A stretch of 64,000 nucleotides of DNA from JBBPZA01 sp963797015 (GTDB lineage: Bacteria; Actinomycetota; Thermoleophilia; Solirubrobacterales; Solirubrobacteraceae). Shown one piece after another: positions 8,751 to 17,326 of the stretch. The stretch covers positions 186,001-250,000 of the forward strand of contig CAWCNV010000001.1 in NCBI GenBank assembly GCA_963797015.1, given 5' to 3'. The position numbers and the translations under genes are program-made. Within the stretch, counting starts at the first letter, position 1; the number at the start of each line of letters is the position of its first letter. The notes beneath the pieces were generated by a model. The model did not search any database, was not told the origin of the DNA, and saw nothing but the letters and a program-made list of their open reading frames with translations.

Positions 8751-8797
8751 GCCCGCGCCCATCCCCGCGCCGGCGGCCGAACGGTGAGAATGCCGGT

Positions 8798-9631
8798 GTG
8801 CGCGTCGCCGTCGTCGGCCATACCGAATGGGTGCGCTTCGTCCAGGTCCCGCGCGTCCCGCGCTCGGGGGAGATAGTCCACGCCTCGGCGTCCTGGGAGG
8901 ACGCCGGAGGCGGCGGCGCGGTTGCGGCCATGCAGCTCCTGCGCCTCGCCGGCCAGTCCAGCTTCTTCACCGCCCTAGGCGACGACGCCCACGGCCGGGC
9001 GGCGCTGCACCGGCTCGAGGAGCTCGGCGTGACGGTGCACGCGGCCTGGCGCGCCGAGCCCCAGCGCCTCGGCTTCACCTTCCTCGACCGCGAGGGCGAG
9101 CGAACCATCACGGTCATCGGCCCAAGGCATGCGCCGCACGGGAGCGACGACCTGCCCTGGGAGGAACTGGCCGACATGGACGCCGTGTACTTCACCGCCG
9201 GCGACGCCACCGCGCTGCGCCGGGCGCGCCAGGCGCGGGCGCTCGTCGCCACCCCACGGGCACGCGAGGCGCTCGCGGCGGGCGGCGTCCAGCTCGACGC
9301 CCTCGTGCGCAGCGGCTCCGACGCCGGCGAGGACGTGGACCCCGAGGCCCTGAACCCGCCGCCACGCCTCGACGTCGTCACCGAGGGCGCGCGCGGCGGC
9401 CACTGGACCGCGGCCGAAGGCCTGACCGGGCGCTGGGCCGCGGCCCCGCTGCCCGGCCCGGTCGCCGACGCGTACGGCTGCGGGGACTCGTTCGCCGCCT
9501 GTGTCGCCTACGGCCTGGGAGCGGGATCGTCGGTCGACGAGGCGCTCGCGCTCGCGGCGCGCTGCGGCGCGTCGTGCATGACCGGCGTAGGGCCGTACGC
9601 GGCCCAGCTCTCGCTCGCCCCGCCCGCGTAG
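8798..9631 (+). CDS. PfkB-family sugar/nucleoside kinase
   Basis: This is a ribokinase-like fold: the N-terminal VAVVGHTEWVRFVQVPRVPRSGEIV, the Gly-rich GGGGAVAAMQLLRLAG, FFTALGDDAHGRAALHRLEELGV and the C-terminal PfkB signature DAYGCGDSFAACVAYGLG with the catalytic Asp and anion-hole glycines. At 277 residues it is a little short for the family. GTG 8798 is the start. A GAGAAT hexamer lies six bases upstream with no Shine-Dalgarno sequence, so the mRNA may be leaderless. The substrate cannot be told from sequence; PfkB kinases phosphorylate ribose, fructose 1-phosphate, adenosine and others. The 3' end overlaps the LtrA remnant on the other strand by 124 nt. Confidence 0.88.
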   Translation: MRVAVVGHTEWVRFVQVPRVPRSGEIVHASASWEDAGGGGAVAAMQLLRLAGQSSFFTALGDDAHGRAALHRLEELGVTVHAAWRAEPQRLGFTFLDREGERTITVIGPRHAPHGSDDLPWEELADMDAVYFTAGDATALRRARQARALVATPRAREALAAGGVQLDALVRSGSDAGEDVDPEALNPPPRLDVVTEGARGGHWTAAEGLTGRWAAAPLPGPVADAYGCGDSFAACVAYGLGAGSSVDEALALAARCGASCMTGVGPYAAQLSLAPPA

Positions 9632-10560
9632 GCGGCTTCCCGGCCGGGCGCTGCGCGCTCGTCCACCAGGCACACGGCGATCACGACGAGCGTCAGGACC
9701 ACGGCGACCGCGACCGCCGGCAGCGCCGGCACCGCGAGCGCCGCCAGGAGCGCGGCGGCCGTGACGCGCGCGACCAGCGCCGCGCGCGGCGGTCCGGGAA
9801 CCGTCGCGTGCTGGATCGCGGCGAGCGCGAGCAGCGCGACCGCCAGCCCCCCGCACAGCAGGCCGCGGTCGACGATCGCCAGCGAGCTCCGCTCGGCGTG
9901 CTCGATTGCCAGCTCGACTCCGACCGCGACCGCGATCAGCGCCATCAGCAGCGGGATGTGCGCGTAGATGAACGTCAGGTTCTCGCGGATGTGCTCGCGA
10001 AGCCCGATGCCCTCGATGCGGTCGAAGTACAGCCACCACAGCGCACAGGTCGCGGCGAAGCACAGTCCCGCGGTCAGCGCGGAGCGGACGGCCCACTCCT
10101 GGTGGGCCACACCCAGGGCGGTCACGACCACCGCCTCGCCGAACACGATGATCGTGAACAGGCCGAAGCGTTCGGGGACGTGCGAGGCGTGGACGGGCAT
10201 CTGGTCCCACGCGACAGGACCGAAGACCGGCACGGCCATCTCGGCGGCGACGCCCACACCCCACAACACGTAGCGCGGCGTTCCGTCGACGACCAGCGAG
10301 GCGGCCCAGCACGCCGCTCCGAACCCGTAGGCGCCGACGCACCACGCGCAGAAGCTGCGCGCCGCGGGCACGTGGCGCCGGGCGCGCTCGTAGAGGGCGA
10401 TGATGCACGCGCGGATGCACAGGAAGGCCAGCACCAGGCCGCTCGAGGCGGCGGGCAGGCTGACGGCGAACGCGGCGACCCCCAGCATCGCCGCGAACAT
10501 GACGAGCCTGAAGATCAGGTCGTCGGTGTCGAACTGGTCCGCGTAGAACGCAAAGTTCAG
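9508..10560 (-). pseudogene. LtrA-family membrane protein, 5' truncated
   Basis: The frame encodes the middle and C-terminal part of a low-temperature-requirement protein A (LtrA): NFAFYADQFDTDDLIFRLVMFAAM, PERFGLFTIIVFGEAVVV, HIRENLTFIYAHIPLLMALIAVAVGVE, with about nine hydrophobic helices. The family's opening helix with ELFFDLVFVFA is absent. The frame stays open upstream of N (10557), but the residues there are antisense to the HNH gene and have no LtrA similarity, and no suitable start codon lies at the boundary. The gene was therefore probably cut near 10560-10575 by a rearrangement. The C-terminus overlaps the PfkB gene. Function of LtrA proteins is poorly known. Confidence 0.72.
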
Positions 10561-10729
10561 GCGGGACCCACGGCGTAGGGCCGAGTTTGGCTCTAGAGCG
10601 TCGGTCGTCAACCCGTCAGGACCCGTATCGACCCGCTGGACCGGAGGTCGATTGCAGCGCGATTGCAGCGCAGGGGAACCGGCCCTCGGCGCCCCGGAAC
10701 AGACCGCCCCGGTTTTTACCCTCCGCCCG

Positions 10730-11011
10730 GTGCCCAAGTACTTCTGCCACCACTGCGGAGGAGACCACCGCGCCGGCCAGTGCCCCACGCGCCCGCACCG
10801 GCACAGCCCCGGCTGGCGCCAGCGCGAGCGCCGCATCCTCGAACGCGACGGCTACCGCTGCCGCTACTGCGGCGACCGAGCCACGGGAGTCGACCACCTC
10901 CAACCCCTAGCCCGTGGCGGCACCGACGACCCGGACAACCTCGCCGCGTGTTGCCCGCGCTGCAACCGTGACAAGTCCGACCGCACCGAACACGAGTACC
11001 GCGCCGCGTGA
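10730..11011 (+). CDS. Small HNH endonuclease with zinc-knuckle-like N-terminus
   Basis: From GTG 10730 the product is 93 residues: a CxxC-x3-H-x4-C cluster (CHHCGGDHRAGQC) near the N-terminus, a basic linker, then an HNH module (CRYCG ... GVDHLQPLARGGTDDPDNLAACCPRCNRDKS) with both CxxC zinc pairs and the His-Asn-His order. The frame is open back to 10652, but those residues look unlike protein. HNH proteins of this size occur with phages, mobile elements and restriction systems. It abuts the truncated end of the LtrA gene, which suggests that it came with the rearrangement. A hairpin follows at 11024. Confidence 0.82.
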   Translation: MPKYFCHHCGGDHRAGQCPTRPHRHSPGWRQRERRILERDGYRCRYCGDRATGVDHLQPLARGGTDDPDNLAACCPRCNRDKSDRTEHEYRAA

Positions 11012-11373
11012 GATAGGGGGGCCGGGCCGCGTCGAAGACGCGCGGCCCATCCGTCACCTCGCCAACTCGCCGCGAAAAAAACCGTCAAACACTGTGAGGC
11101 TCGCACCGCACTCTCCGAGGCATGGGCGAGAATGGATCGGGGAGCGATTTCGGGGCTCGGCGAACGCCGCGCGGCCCCAGGGATGGAGTGCCTGCGGGAA
11201 TGCGACGCGACGAAAGTGAGCGCGCCGGCTCGCGCGACCTGGTCTTGGGCACGGTGCACAAGAACGCGAGCGGGCTGCTCGGCCTTGCTCGCCGTCACTC
11301 GCTCTGCAGCACGGCGCAAATGCACACGACGTCTTGCCAGGCGGGATTGGGCTCAGTTCCTGTCGGCTTTCTC
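11012..11373. other. 362-bp non-coding stretch
   Basis: I see no convincing gene on either strand. It holds a perfect 8-bp stem (GGGCCGCG at 11024-11031 and CGCGGCCC at 11041-11048, 9-nt loop) directly after the HNH gene, without a T-run, which may be its terminator. An A-rich patch (CGCGAAAAAAACC) lies near 11073. The rest is unremarkable sequence leading to the 3' end of the Vgb-like gene. Confidence 0.4.
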
Positions 11374-12546
11374 TTAGGCGCTGGTCAGCCTGATGCAGCG
11401 GCGCAGAGCGCGGCGCTTGAGGTTGCCCTTGCCGTACTTGGCGCGGAACGCTGGGCGGCCGATCTTGGCGCGCTCGGCGACGCACGCTTGGCGGGCCTGG
11501 CGTTTGACGAACGCGATGCACCGCCCCTGGTTCTTGAAGCCGGAGAAGTCGCGCCAGCCGCCGCGCTTGCACTGCCGCTTCGAGGTCGGGACCGGCGGGG
11601 CCGGCGTGGTGATCCGCCCGATCTTGTTGCCGACCTCTTCGGTGAACCACATAGCGCCATCGGGCCCCGCAGTGATCGCCAATGGGTTGCTCCGTGCGCT
11701 CGGAACATCGAACTCGGTGATGGCGCCGTCGGTGGTGATGCGGCCGATCTTGTTGGCTTCGGTGAACCACAGTGCGCCGTCAGGGCCGGCGGCAATCCCG
11801 CGGGGGAAACTTGCGGCGGTCGGGATGGGAAACTCGGTGACGCTGCCCGCGGGGGTGATCCGCCCAATCTTGTTGGCCCGCTGCTCGGTGAACCAAAGCG
11901 CGCCGTCCGGTCCAGTGGCGATGCCTTGCGGGCTGCTGCCCGGAAGCAGCGGAAATCTCGTGATAGCGCCGTCAGTGGTGATCTGCCCGATCTCGTCGTA
12001 GTTGACCCCTTCCGTGAACCACAGCGCGCCATCAGGGCCCACAGCGATATCGCCACCACCATAGTTCGGCAGTCCGACTGGGAACTCGGTGATAGCGCCG
12101 GCGGTAGTGATCTTTGAAATCCTCTCGCTCTGGGTGAACCACAGCGCGCCGTCGGGCCCTGCGGTGATCCCGGCCGGGACGCTGCCGGTTAGCAGCGGGA
12201 ACCCTGTGATGGCGCCGGCCGTAGTGATCCGCCGGATCTCGAAGTTGTCGCTGAACCACAGCGCGCCGTCGGGCCCCGCAGCGATGGCGACCGGGTTGCT
12301 GGGCACAGGGGGGAGGAACTCGGTAATGGTCCCGGCGGTGGTGATCCGGCCGACCTTATGGCCCTCGAATTCGGTGAACCACAGCGCGCCGTCGGGCCCT
12401 GCGGCGATGTCGTTTGGGATGCTGTTGGCGGTGGGGATGGCGAACTCCGTCACCGTCACAGCATCCGCAGGCGCCGCGCAGGCCACCGCCCCCAGCACCA
12501 CCAGCGTCGCCGCCCATACCACTCCGCGCCGCACGATCGCCAGCAT
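11374..12546 (-). CDS. Secreted Vgb-like (streptogramin lyase family) beta-propeller
   Basis: A signal peptide (IVRRGVVWAATLVVLGAVACAAPADA) is followed by seven or so repeats of the pattern IAAGPDGALWFTE...KIGRITTAGAITEFP, which is the seven-bladed propeller of virginiamycin B lyase. I chose ATG 12546, eight bases after GGAGGAGG; a GTG lies three codons upstream. The C-terminal 70 residues are different: Lys/Arg-rich with three Cys and a CKRGGWRDF-SGFKNQGRC motif, followed by a cationic tail. Many Vgb-like proteins in soil actinobacteria are not antibiotic lyases, so a true resistance role is doubtful. The internal repeat makes the gene prone to misassembly. Confidence 0.82.
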   Translation of the reverse strand: MLAIVRRGVVWAATLVVLGAVACAAPADAVTVTEFAIPTANSIPNDIAAGPDGALWFTEFEGHKVGRITTAGTITEFLPPVPSNPVAIAAGPDGALWFSDNFEIRRITTAGAITGFPLLTGSVPAGITAGPDGALWFTQSERISKITTAGAITEFPVGLPNYGGGDIAVGPDGALWFTEGVNYDEIGQITTDGAITRFPLLPGSSPQGIATGPDGALWFTEQRANKIGRITPAGSVTEFPIPTAASFPRGIAAGPDGALWFTEANKIGRITTDGAITEFDVPSARSNPLAITAGPDGAMWFTEEVGNKIGRITTPAPPVPTSKRQCKRGGWRDFSGFKNQGRCIAFVKRQARQACVAERAKIGRPAFRAKYGKGNLKRRALRRCIRLTSA

Positions 12547-12680
12547 GCAAGCCACCTCCTCCTAAAGCCCCTCAGGACCGGGGCACGTCAACCCCTCGAT
12601 GCACCGCGCTCGATGCAGCGGAACCTGACACAACCCTACTCCCAGCCCGCGCACCCGGCTACCGGGGCTGACCCTAGGCT

Positions 12681-13139
12681 TTTCGCGCCGCCTCCGACTG
12701 CAGGTCATCGAGCGCTCAGACGTTGCGCCGAGTCTCGCCATGCGCGGACGATGCACATGACGCCTACCAGCGGGCGCTGGAGATCTTCCTGCGCCGCGCT
12801 GACACCGTCGAGTCCGAGACCGCGCTCGCATGGCTCCGGACAGTCGTCAAGCACGAGGCGATGGCGGTCCGCCGATCGCGCCTGCAGCTCGTGGGCGGCG
12901 AGGAGGTCGACCTCGACCTGCAGGAGGCGACCACACCAACGCCCGACGAGCAGGTTGCGAGCTTCGAGCGCCTGACGGCCTCGGCGGAAGCGCTCCAACG
13001 CCTTAAGCCGCAGGAGGTCCGGGCTTTGTGGCTGAAGGCGCAGGGCCTCACCTACCAGGAGATCGGCGAGGTCACCGGCTGGTCGTACACGAATACCTGG
13101 CTACCGATAGACACCTCGGGCGAACCGCCGCTTGAGTGA
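12681..13139 (+). pseudogene. ECF-like sigma factor, 3' truncated (copy 1)
   Basis: The coding match runs from about 12690 to 13096: CADDAHDAYQRALEIFLRRA, TALAWLRTVVKHEAMAVRRSR (region 2), then LKPQEVRALWLKAQGLTYQEIGEVTGWSYT (region 4 helix-turn-helix). After SYT the family normally continues KVNRCLTEGRR; here it turns into NTWLPIDTSG and stops at 13139. The upstream part has no good ATG/GTG start; a TTG at 12723 could serve. It looks like a sigma gene cut within its DNA-binding helix. A second fragment of a related gene lies at 14708-14816. Confidence 0.68.
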
Positions 13140-13268
13140 CCGCCGACTGCGTACCCGTGAAGACCGGATCCCGGCCGGCCAAGAAGCCGAGGGGCATCGG
13201 CTTGATCCGGCTGATGCGCCGGCCGCAACGGTGCGCGTCGTGACTTTCAGCCGACTAGTATCGGGCGC

Positions 13269-13727
13269 GTGCCGGCGTCATTGCGTGCGGTGGCTCTCAC
13301 CGCGGCGGCCGGGATGGCCGCGGTCATACTTGCGGGCTGCGACTCCGGGGAGGATCAGGAGTCGCCGGCCCGACCCAGGAGCGTCGTGCGCCTGGAGTTT
13401 TTCCGTACGCCGTCCGGCAACATTGGCTGCGCGATGGTGGAGGGGATCGCGCGGTGCGATATCCGCCGGCGCGAGTGGTCGCCTCCACCGCGCCCCGCAA
13501 GCTGTGAACTTGACTGGGGCCAGGGCATCAGGGTCAACAACACCGGCGCGGCCGGCTTCGTGTGCGCCGGTGATACCCCCTTCGATCCGAACGCTCCCGT
13601 GCTGACGTACGGCCGTACCTCCCAGATCGGGCAGCTGCGATGCGCGAGCCGCAAAGAAGGGGTGACCTGCAGCAACAGTGAGGGCCGCGGGTTCTTCCTC
13701 GGCCGCGATCGCTATCGACTGTTTTGA
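13269..13727 (+). CDS. Lipoprotein of the DUF6636 type
   Basis: A lipoprotein signal with lipobox LAGC (Cys24) precedes a compact domain: FFRTPSGNIGCAM ... CDIRRREW.PPPRPASC.LDWGQG ... GFVCAGDTPFDPNAPVLTYGRTSQIG.LRCASRKEGVTCSNSEGRGFFLGRDRYRLF. The paired cysteines suggest disulfides outside the membrane. The pattern is that of actinobacterial DUF6636 proteins, whose role is unknown. GTG 13269 follows a TAGTAT hexamer at 13256-13261 with seven bases between, so the mRNA may be leaderless. The next gene, a pseudokinase, begins 58 bp downstream. Confidence 0.8.
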   Translation: MPASLRAVALTAAAGMAAVILAGCDSGEDQESPARPRSVVRLEFFRTPSGNIGCAMVEGIARCDIRRREWSPPPRPASCELDWGQGIRVNNTGAAGFVCAGDTPFDPNAPVLTYGRTSQIGQLRCASRKEGVTCSNSEGRGFFLGRDRYRLF

Positions 13728-13785
13728 CGCTCCCTCGCATCGCCCGACCGGTGGAGTCGGCAGGGATGCCGGACAGTCGGGCGTG

Positions 13786-14631
13786 ATGCCGGCACGGCTA
13801 CCGGCCGGGGAGCGCGTTGGCCCGTACATCGTAGAGCGCTTTCTGGGCGCGCGAGGGTGGGCGTCGATGTACCAGGCGCACGCAGGGGCGCCGGACCGAC
13901 CCGTTGTGCTCAGGGTCTATGACCATCCAGGGGTCTCACGAGAGGAGACTCTGGTCTCTCTGCGCGTGCTCTCCCGGGTGGATCACCAGCACCTGCTTCC
14001 CCTGTGTGGCGTGGGCTCCCACGCCGGCTACGCCTTCGGTGCCTTTCCGCTGTTGGAGGAACCGACGCTGAGCGAGGTCCTGCGTCTCGAAGGACCGCTG
14101 GAGGTGAATCGAGCGGTGGCCGTCTGCAACGACATTGCCGGAGTGCTCGCCGCGTTCGAAGCACAGGGCGTCGTGTACCGCGACCTCAGCTCTTCCACCG
14201 TGTCCCTCGCAAGGCGCGGAGAGCGCGGCGACTACCACATATGGCTGCCCCCGCCTGACATCGTCGTGAGGACCGGCGAGCCCACCGCCGAGGGCGGTTC
14301 CTGGCCCGCCATCTTCGACTACCTGACGCCCGAGGAGCTAAGCGGCGAGGGAGTGGACGCGCGCACCGACGTCTATGCGCTAGGCACGCTGTTCTTCGAG
14401 TGCGTGACCGGCCAGCCGCCCTTCCCTTACAGCGGGGTTACAGCGCAGTTCCTCGCCCACCTCAGGGAGCCTCCACCGAAGCCCACGCAGGAGCGACCCG
14501 AGCTTCCCACGGCGGTGGATCACATCGTCGTTCGCGCCATGGCCAAGGAACCGGCTGATCGCTTCTCCGGCCCAGGGCAGTTCGCTAGCGAACTTCGCGC
14601 GCTTCGGGGCGAGCGAGGCTCTTCCGGCTGA
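13786..14631 (+). CDS. Ser/Thr kinase-like protein, probable pseudokinase
   Basis: The fold of a bacterial Hanks-type kinase is clear: PAGERVGPYIVERFLG opening, GVVYRDL catalytic-loop region, YLTPEELSGEGVDARTDVYALGTLFFECVTGQPPFPYSG, and the C-terminal MAKEPADRFSGPGQFASELR. Yet the beta-3 Lys is Arg43 (VVLRVYD), the Gly loop is LGARGWASMY, HRDLKPEN has become YRDLSSSTV (131-139; His, Lys and Asn lost), and no DFG is found (YHIWLPPPD). Catalysis by the standard mechanism is unlikely; it may be a binding module. There is no membrane helix or extracellular sensor. ATG 13786 was chosen because the family opening lies just after it. It follows the lipoprotein gene on the same strand. Confidence 0.8.
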   Translation: MPARLPAGERVGPYIVERFLGARGWASMYQAHAGAPDRPVVLRVYDHPGVSREETLVSLRVLSRVDHQHLLPLCGVGSHAGYAFGAFPLLEEPTLSEVLRLEGPLEVNRAVAVCNDIAGVLAAFEAQGVVYRDLSSSTVSLARRGERGDYHIWLPPPDIVVRTGEPTAEGGSWPAIFDYLTPEELSGEGVDARTDVYALGTLFFECVTGQPPFPYSGVTAQFLAHLREPPPKPTQERPELPTAVDHIVVRAMAKEPADRFSGPGQFASELRALRGERGSSG

Positions 14632-14707
14632 CCTCGGCGGCCGTCCCGGCGTGCAGCTCAGACCGAAGACTGCAGTCGTCTCGTGCTGAACTCGCGCTGA
14701 GTCGCTG

Positions 14708-14816
14708 TGCGCGGACGATGCACATGACGCTTACCAGCGGGCGCTGGAGATCTTCCTCCGTCGCGCCGACACCGTCGACCCCGAGACCGCGCTCGCATGG
14801 CTGCGGACGGTTGTCA
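14708..14816 (+). pseudogene. Sigma-factor fragment (copy 2)
   Basis: These 109 bases align without gaps to 12741-12849 (offset 1967) with nine mismatches, most of them at third codon positions (ADDAHDAYQRALEIFLRRADTV...ALAWLRTVV). Beyond both ends the similarity stops abruptly. The fragment lies between the pseudokinase and the decayed secreted gene. The mostly synonymous differences imply two paralogous sigma genes that had diverged under selection before both were broken, rather than a fresh duplication. Confidence 0.7.
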
Positions 14817-15232
14817 GCCATACTTTCGACCCTGGCCCGGCGACTCTCTTCGCCGTGTCGGTCGGATGGATCCGTGGTCTGGGCGACTTGGTACTCGGGC
14901 CTCAGGGGCAGCGCGCAGGCTGTGAGAATGTGGTGGTACGGGCGGAGGCCGAATCGAGGGCTCGCTGCCGGTTGCCGCGAGCCGAAAGAGCCGAATTCGG
15001 ACGATTAGCCGCGTAATCCGCCGGTTGACTCCAACGGTCAACCGCAGTTTGGACGAGACCGCTGCCGACGCGCGGGCTGCTTTGAGGCCGTGCTGGAGCG
15101 GGCCTCCGCACCTGTGTCGTCTAGCCGGTATCCAGAAGAAGTCCCACCGCTTTTCGGAATGGGAGTAGCCTGAGCTTTCGATAAGCCTCGCAGCGCAGCG
15201 TATTCGGCTTCGCCGAGTCCCCGCTGGGTCGC
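14817..15232. other. 416-bp stretch without a recognisable gene
   Basis: It follows the sigma-factor fragment. Frames on both strands are short, lack family motifs and have mixed codon character. Composition is less GC-rich than the surrounding operons. I see nothing else in it. Confidence 0.35.
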
Positions 15233-16121
15233 GTGAGGCGCCCGGCGGGGCTGGCCGGCGGCCTCACCTTCTGGTTCGTGCTCTTGGCATCCACCCCAGC
15301 GGTGGCGTCACGCCGTCCATGAACGTCACACCGGGCCAGAGCCTGACAGTCCCGGCGTCCTCTGGCTTCGAGGTCATCACATCGTGCGGCCCGAACAACA
15401 CGATCGGGCCGACCGGGACCAGCTACCAAATCGCTCCCAGCGACGCGGCGGCCACGCTGTCGGCATCGACAACAGCAAGGTGCTCGCGCCCTCCGGCACG
15501 ATCGCCATCAAGGTGTCGCCGAGTGTGTCTCCGGGCGTCTCGATCACCGTAAGCTAGACGACGTATGCTCGAGGTTGCTATTCCGCGCACGGCGGGATCA
15601 CGCTGACGGTCGTCGCTGGAGGCACGACCACTCCGCCGCCTCAACCCAAACCGACTCCTGAAGAATGTGTCAGGGAAGAGATCGCTAGGGGATTCTCTAA
15701 GGATGCCGCGACGGCCACGGAGTGGCTGGCCGGTGGCGCCGCTGCGATGGTTGGCGCGGACGTCTTCCTTTTCCCTAAGTTCCAGGACAAGCTCCTGAAG
15801 CAACTGTTCGGCGCGTTGCCGGGCGGCAAAGAGCTCGTCGCCAATGTGGACAGCCACTCCAAGCCGAGCCGCCGAGAAGCCGGGGCGTGGACCAAGACGC
15901 GCGGGAATCAGGCTGCAAAGGTGGCCGATGCCGAGCGGCAAGTCAGGGAGGTCTTCGACTCGCCTGACAAAAAGATTCTGTACTTCAAGGGCGCAAGAGA
16001 GCGGCTTGACGTCTTTCTGCCTCCGTCCCTGAAGTATCCGAAGGGTAAGGCGCTCCGATTCGTCAGAGAGGGAGGCAAATGGATATGGGAGAGGGTCGCG
16101 TCCCAACCGCCGGGGGAATAA
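15233..16121 (+). pseudogene. Secreted protein gene broken by frameshifts and a stop
   Basis: Pieces of one protein lie in successive frames. From GTG 15233: RRPAGLAGGLTFWFVLLASTPAVA, a signal peptide. From about 15310 in another frame: VTPSMNVTPGQSLTVPASSG-FEVITSCGPN. From about 15450 in a third frame: HAVGIDNSKVLAPSGTIAIK-VSPSVSPGVSITVS, then an in-frame TAG at 15555-15557. The same frame then continues TTYARGCYSAHGGITLTVVA, a Pro-rich linker and a charged C-terminal domain to 16121. At least two frameshifts and one nonsense codon make a functional product unlikely. The last part (from ATG 15747, 124 aa, basic and Trp-containing) could still be expressed alone. Family unknown. Confidence 0.6.
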
Positions 16122-16174
16122 GAAGGGCGTAGCTACCGCTCTGACCTAGCAAGTCCGAGCAAAGGAGCTACAGT

Positions 16175-17326
16175 ATGGCCAGCATAGACGAGTCAGAGCG
16201 CCTGCGCGCGCAGCTCGAAGCGGCAGTCCAGGGCGTCGCCGACGAGCAAGATCAGATCGAGGCGGTCGGCCGCCTCGGTGCGAGGCTGATCCTCCAGCAG
16301 GCGCTAGAGGAGGAGCTCACCGACTACCTCGGCAGGGCGAGCTACGAGCGCAACGGCGAGCTGGCGGTACACCGCAACGGCTACGAGCGGACGACAGTGA
16401 AGACGACCGCGGGAGTAGAGCTAGAGCGAGAGCGACTGCGCAACCAGGGCGCGCTAGGGTTCGCGAGCCAGCTCGTCGGCAAGGGAGAGGCGAGCACGCA
16501 AGAGCTCGAGGCGCTCGTGATCGCCTCCTTCCTGCGCGGGCTGTCGGTGCGCGACGTGGAGGATGCGCTCGAGGAGGCCTACGAGGCGCCGCTCGTGTCG
16601 AAGTCGACGGTCTCGCCATCTGCCAGGACACGAGCGAGCGCTACCACGCCTGGTGCGCGCGACGGCTAGAGGAGCACGACGTCGACTACTGCTACCTCGA
16701 CGCGCTCTACCTCAAGCTGCGCCACGACGACGAGCGCGCCGAGGGCGTGCTGGTCTGCTGGGGCGTGACGCTCGAGGGCCGCAAGCTGCTGCTCGGGCTG
16801 GCGCTCGGAGCCGCGAGAGCTACGACAGCTGGCTCGCCTTCGGCCGTGACCTGATCGAGCGCGGGCTGCGTCAGCGGCGCTAGAGATCGCCGACGGCGCG
16901 CCCGGGATCTGGAAGGCCGTCGGCGAGCTGTGGCCCTCGGCGCGCTCGCAGCGCTGCACCGTGCACGCGCTGCGCAACGTGACGGCGAAGCTGCCCGAGC
17001 GCCACCACCAGGAGCTCAAGGCGCGCTGGTGGCGCGTCTTCGACGAGGCCTCCTCACCAGCCGAGGCCAGCGCGGGGCTGCGGGCGATCGTGTCCGACTA
17101 CCGCTCCGCCTACCCGTCGGCGATGGCGGTGATCGAGCGCGACCTCGGCGAGCTCGTCGAGCACCTGCGCTTCCCCTCCGACCATCGCAAGCGGATCAGG
17201 AGCACCAACCTGCTCGAGCGCACGTTCGTCGAGGTCCGCCGGCGCACGAAGGTGATCGGCCGCTTCCCCGGTGAGACCTCGGCGCTCTCGTTGATCTGGG
17301 TGGTGATCAGTTCCGGGGTTAGCTAA
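16175..17326 (+). mobile_element. IS256-family transposase, frameshifted and 3' truncated
   Basis: Good start: ATG 16175 with AAAGGAG seven bases upstream. The frame encodes the IS256/Mutator N-terminus (LILQQALEEELTDYLGRASYE, ALVIASFLRGLSVRDVEDALEE) until about 16615. It shifts to a second frame with the first catalytic Asp (DYCYLDALYLKLR), to a third near 16806 (ESYDSWLAFGRDLIERGL), and back near 16880 (GIWKAVGELWPSARSQRCTVHALRN), where ADG carries the second Asp. The Glu of the DDE triad is in STNLLERTFVEVRRRTKV. It ends in SALSLIWVV plus foreign residues, so the last helix is missing. No clear terminal repeats or target duplications were found. It is dead. Confidence 0.87.

Noticed and set aside
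11024..11048. Intrinsic terminator after the HNH gene
   Set aside because: The stem is perfect but there is no T-run, so I only mention it within the intergenic entry.
12723..14816. Composite transposon bounded by the sigma-factor repeats
   Set aside because: The shared 109 bp differ mostly at synonymous sites and have no transposon ends; they are paralogous gene fragments.
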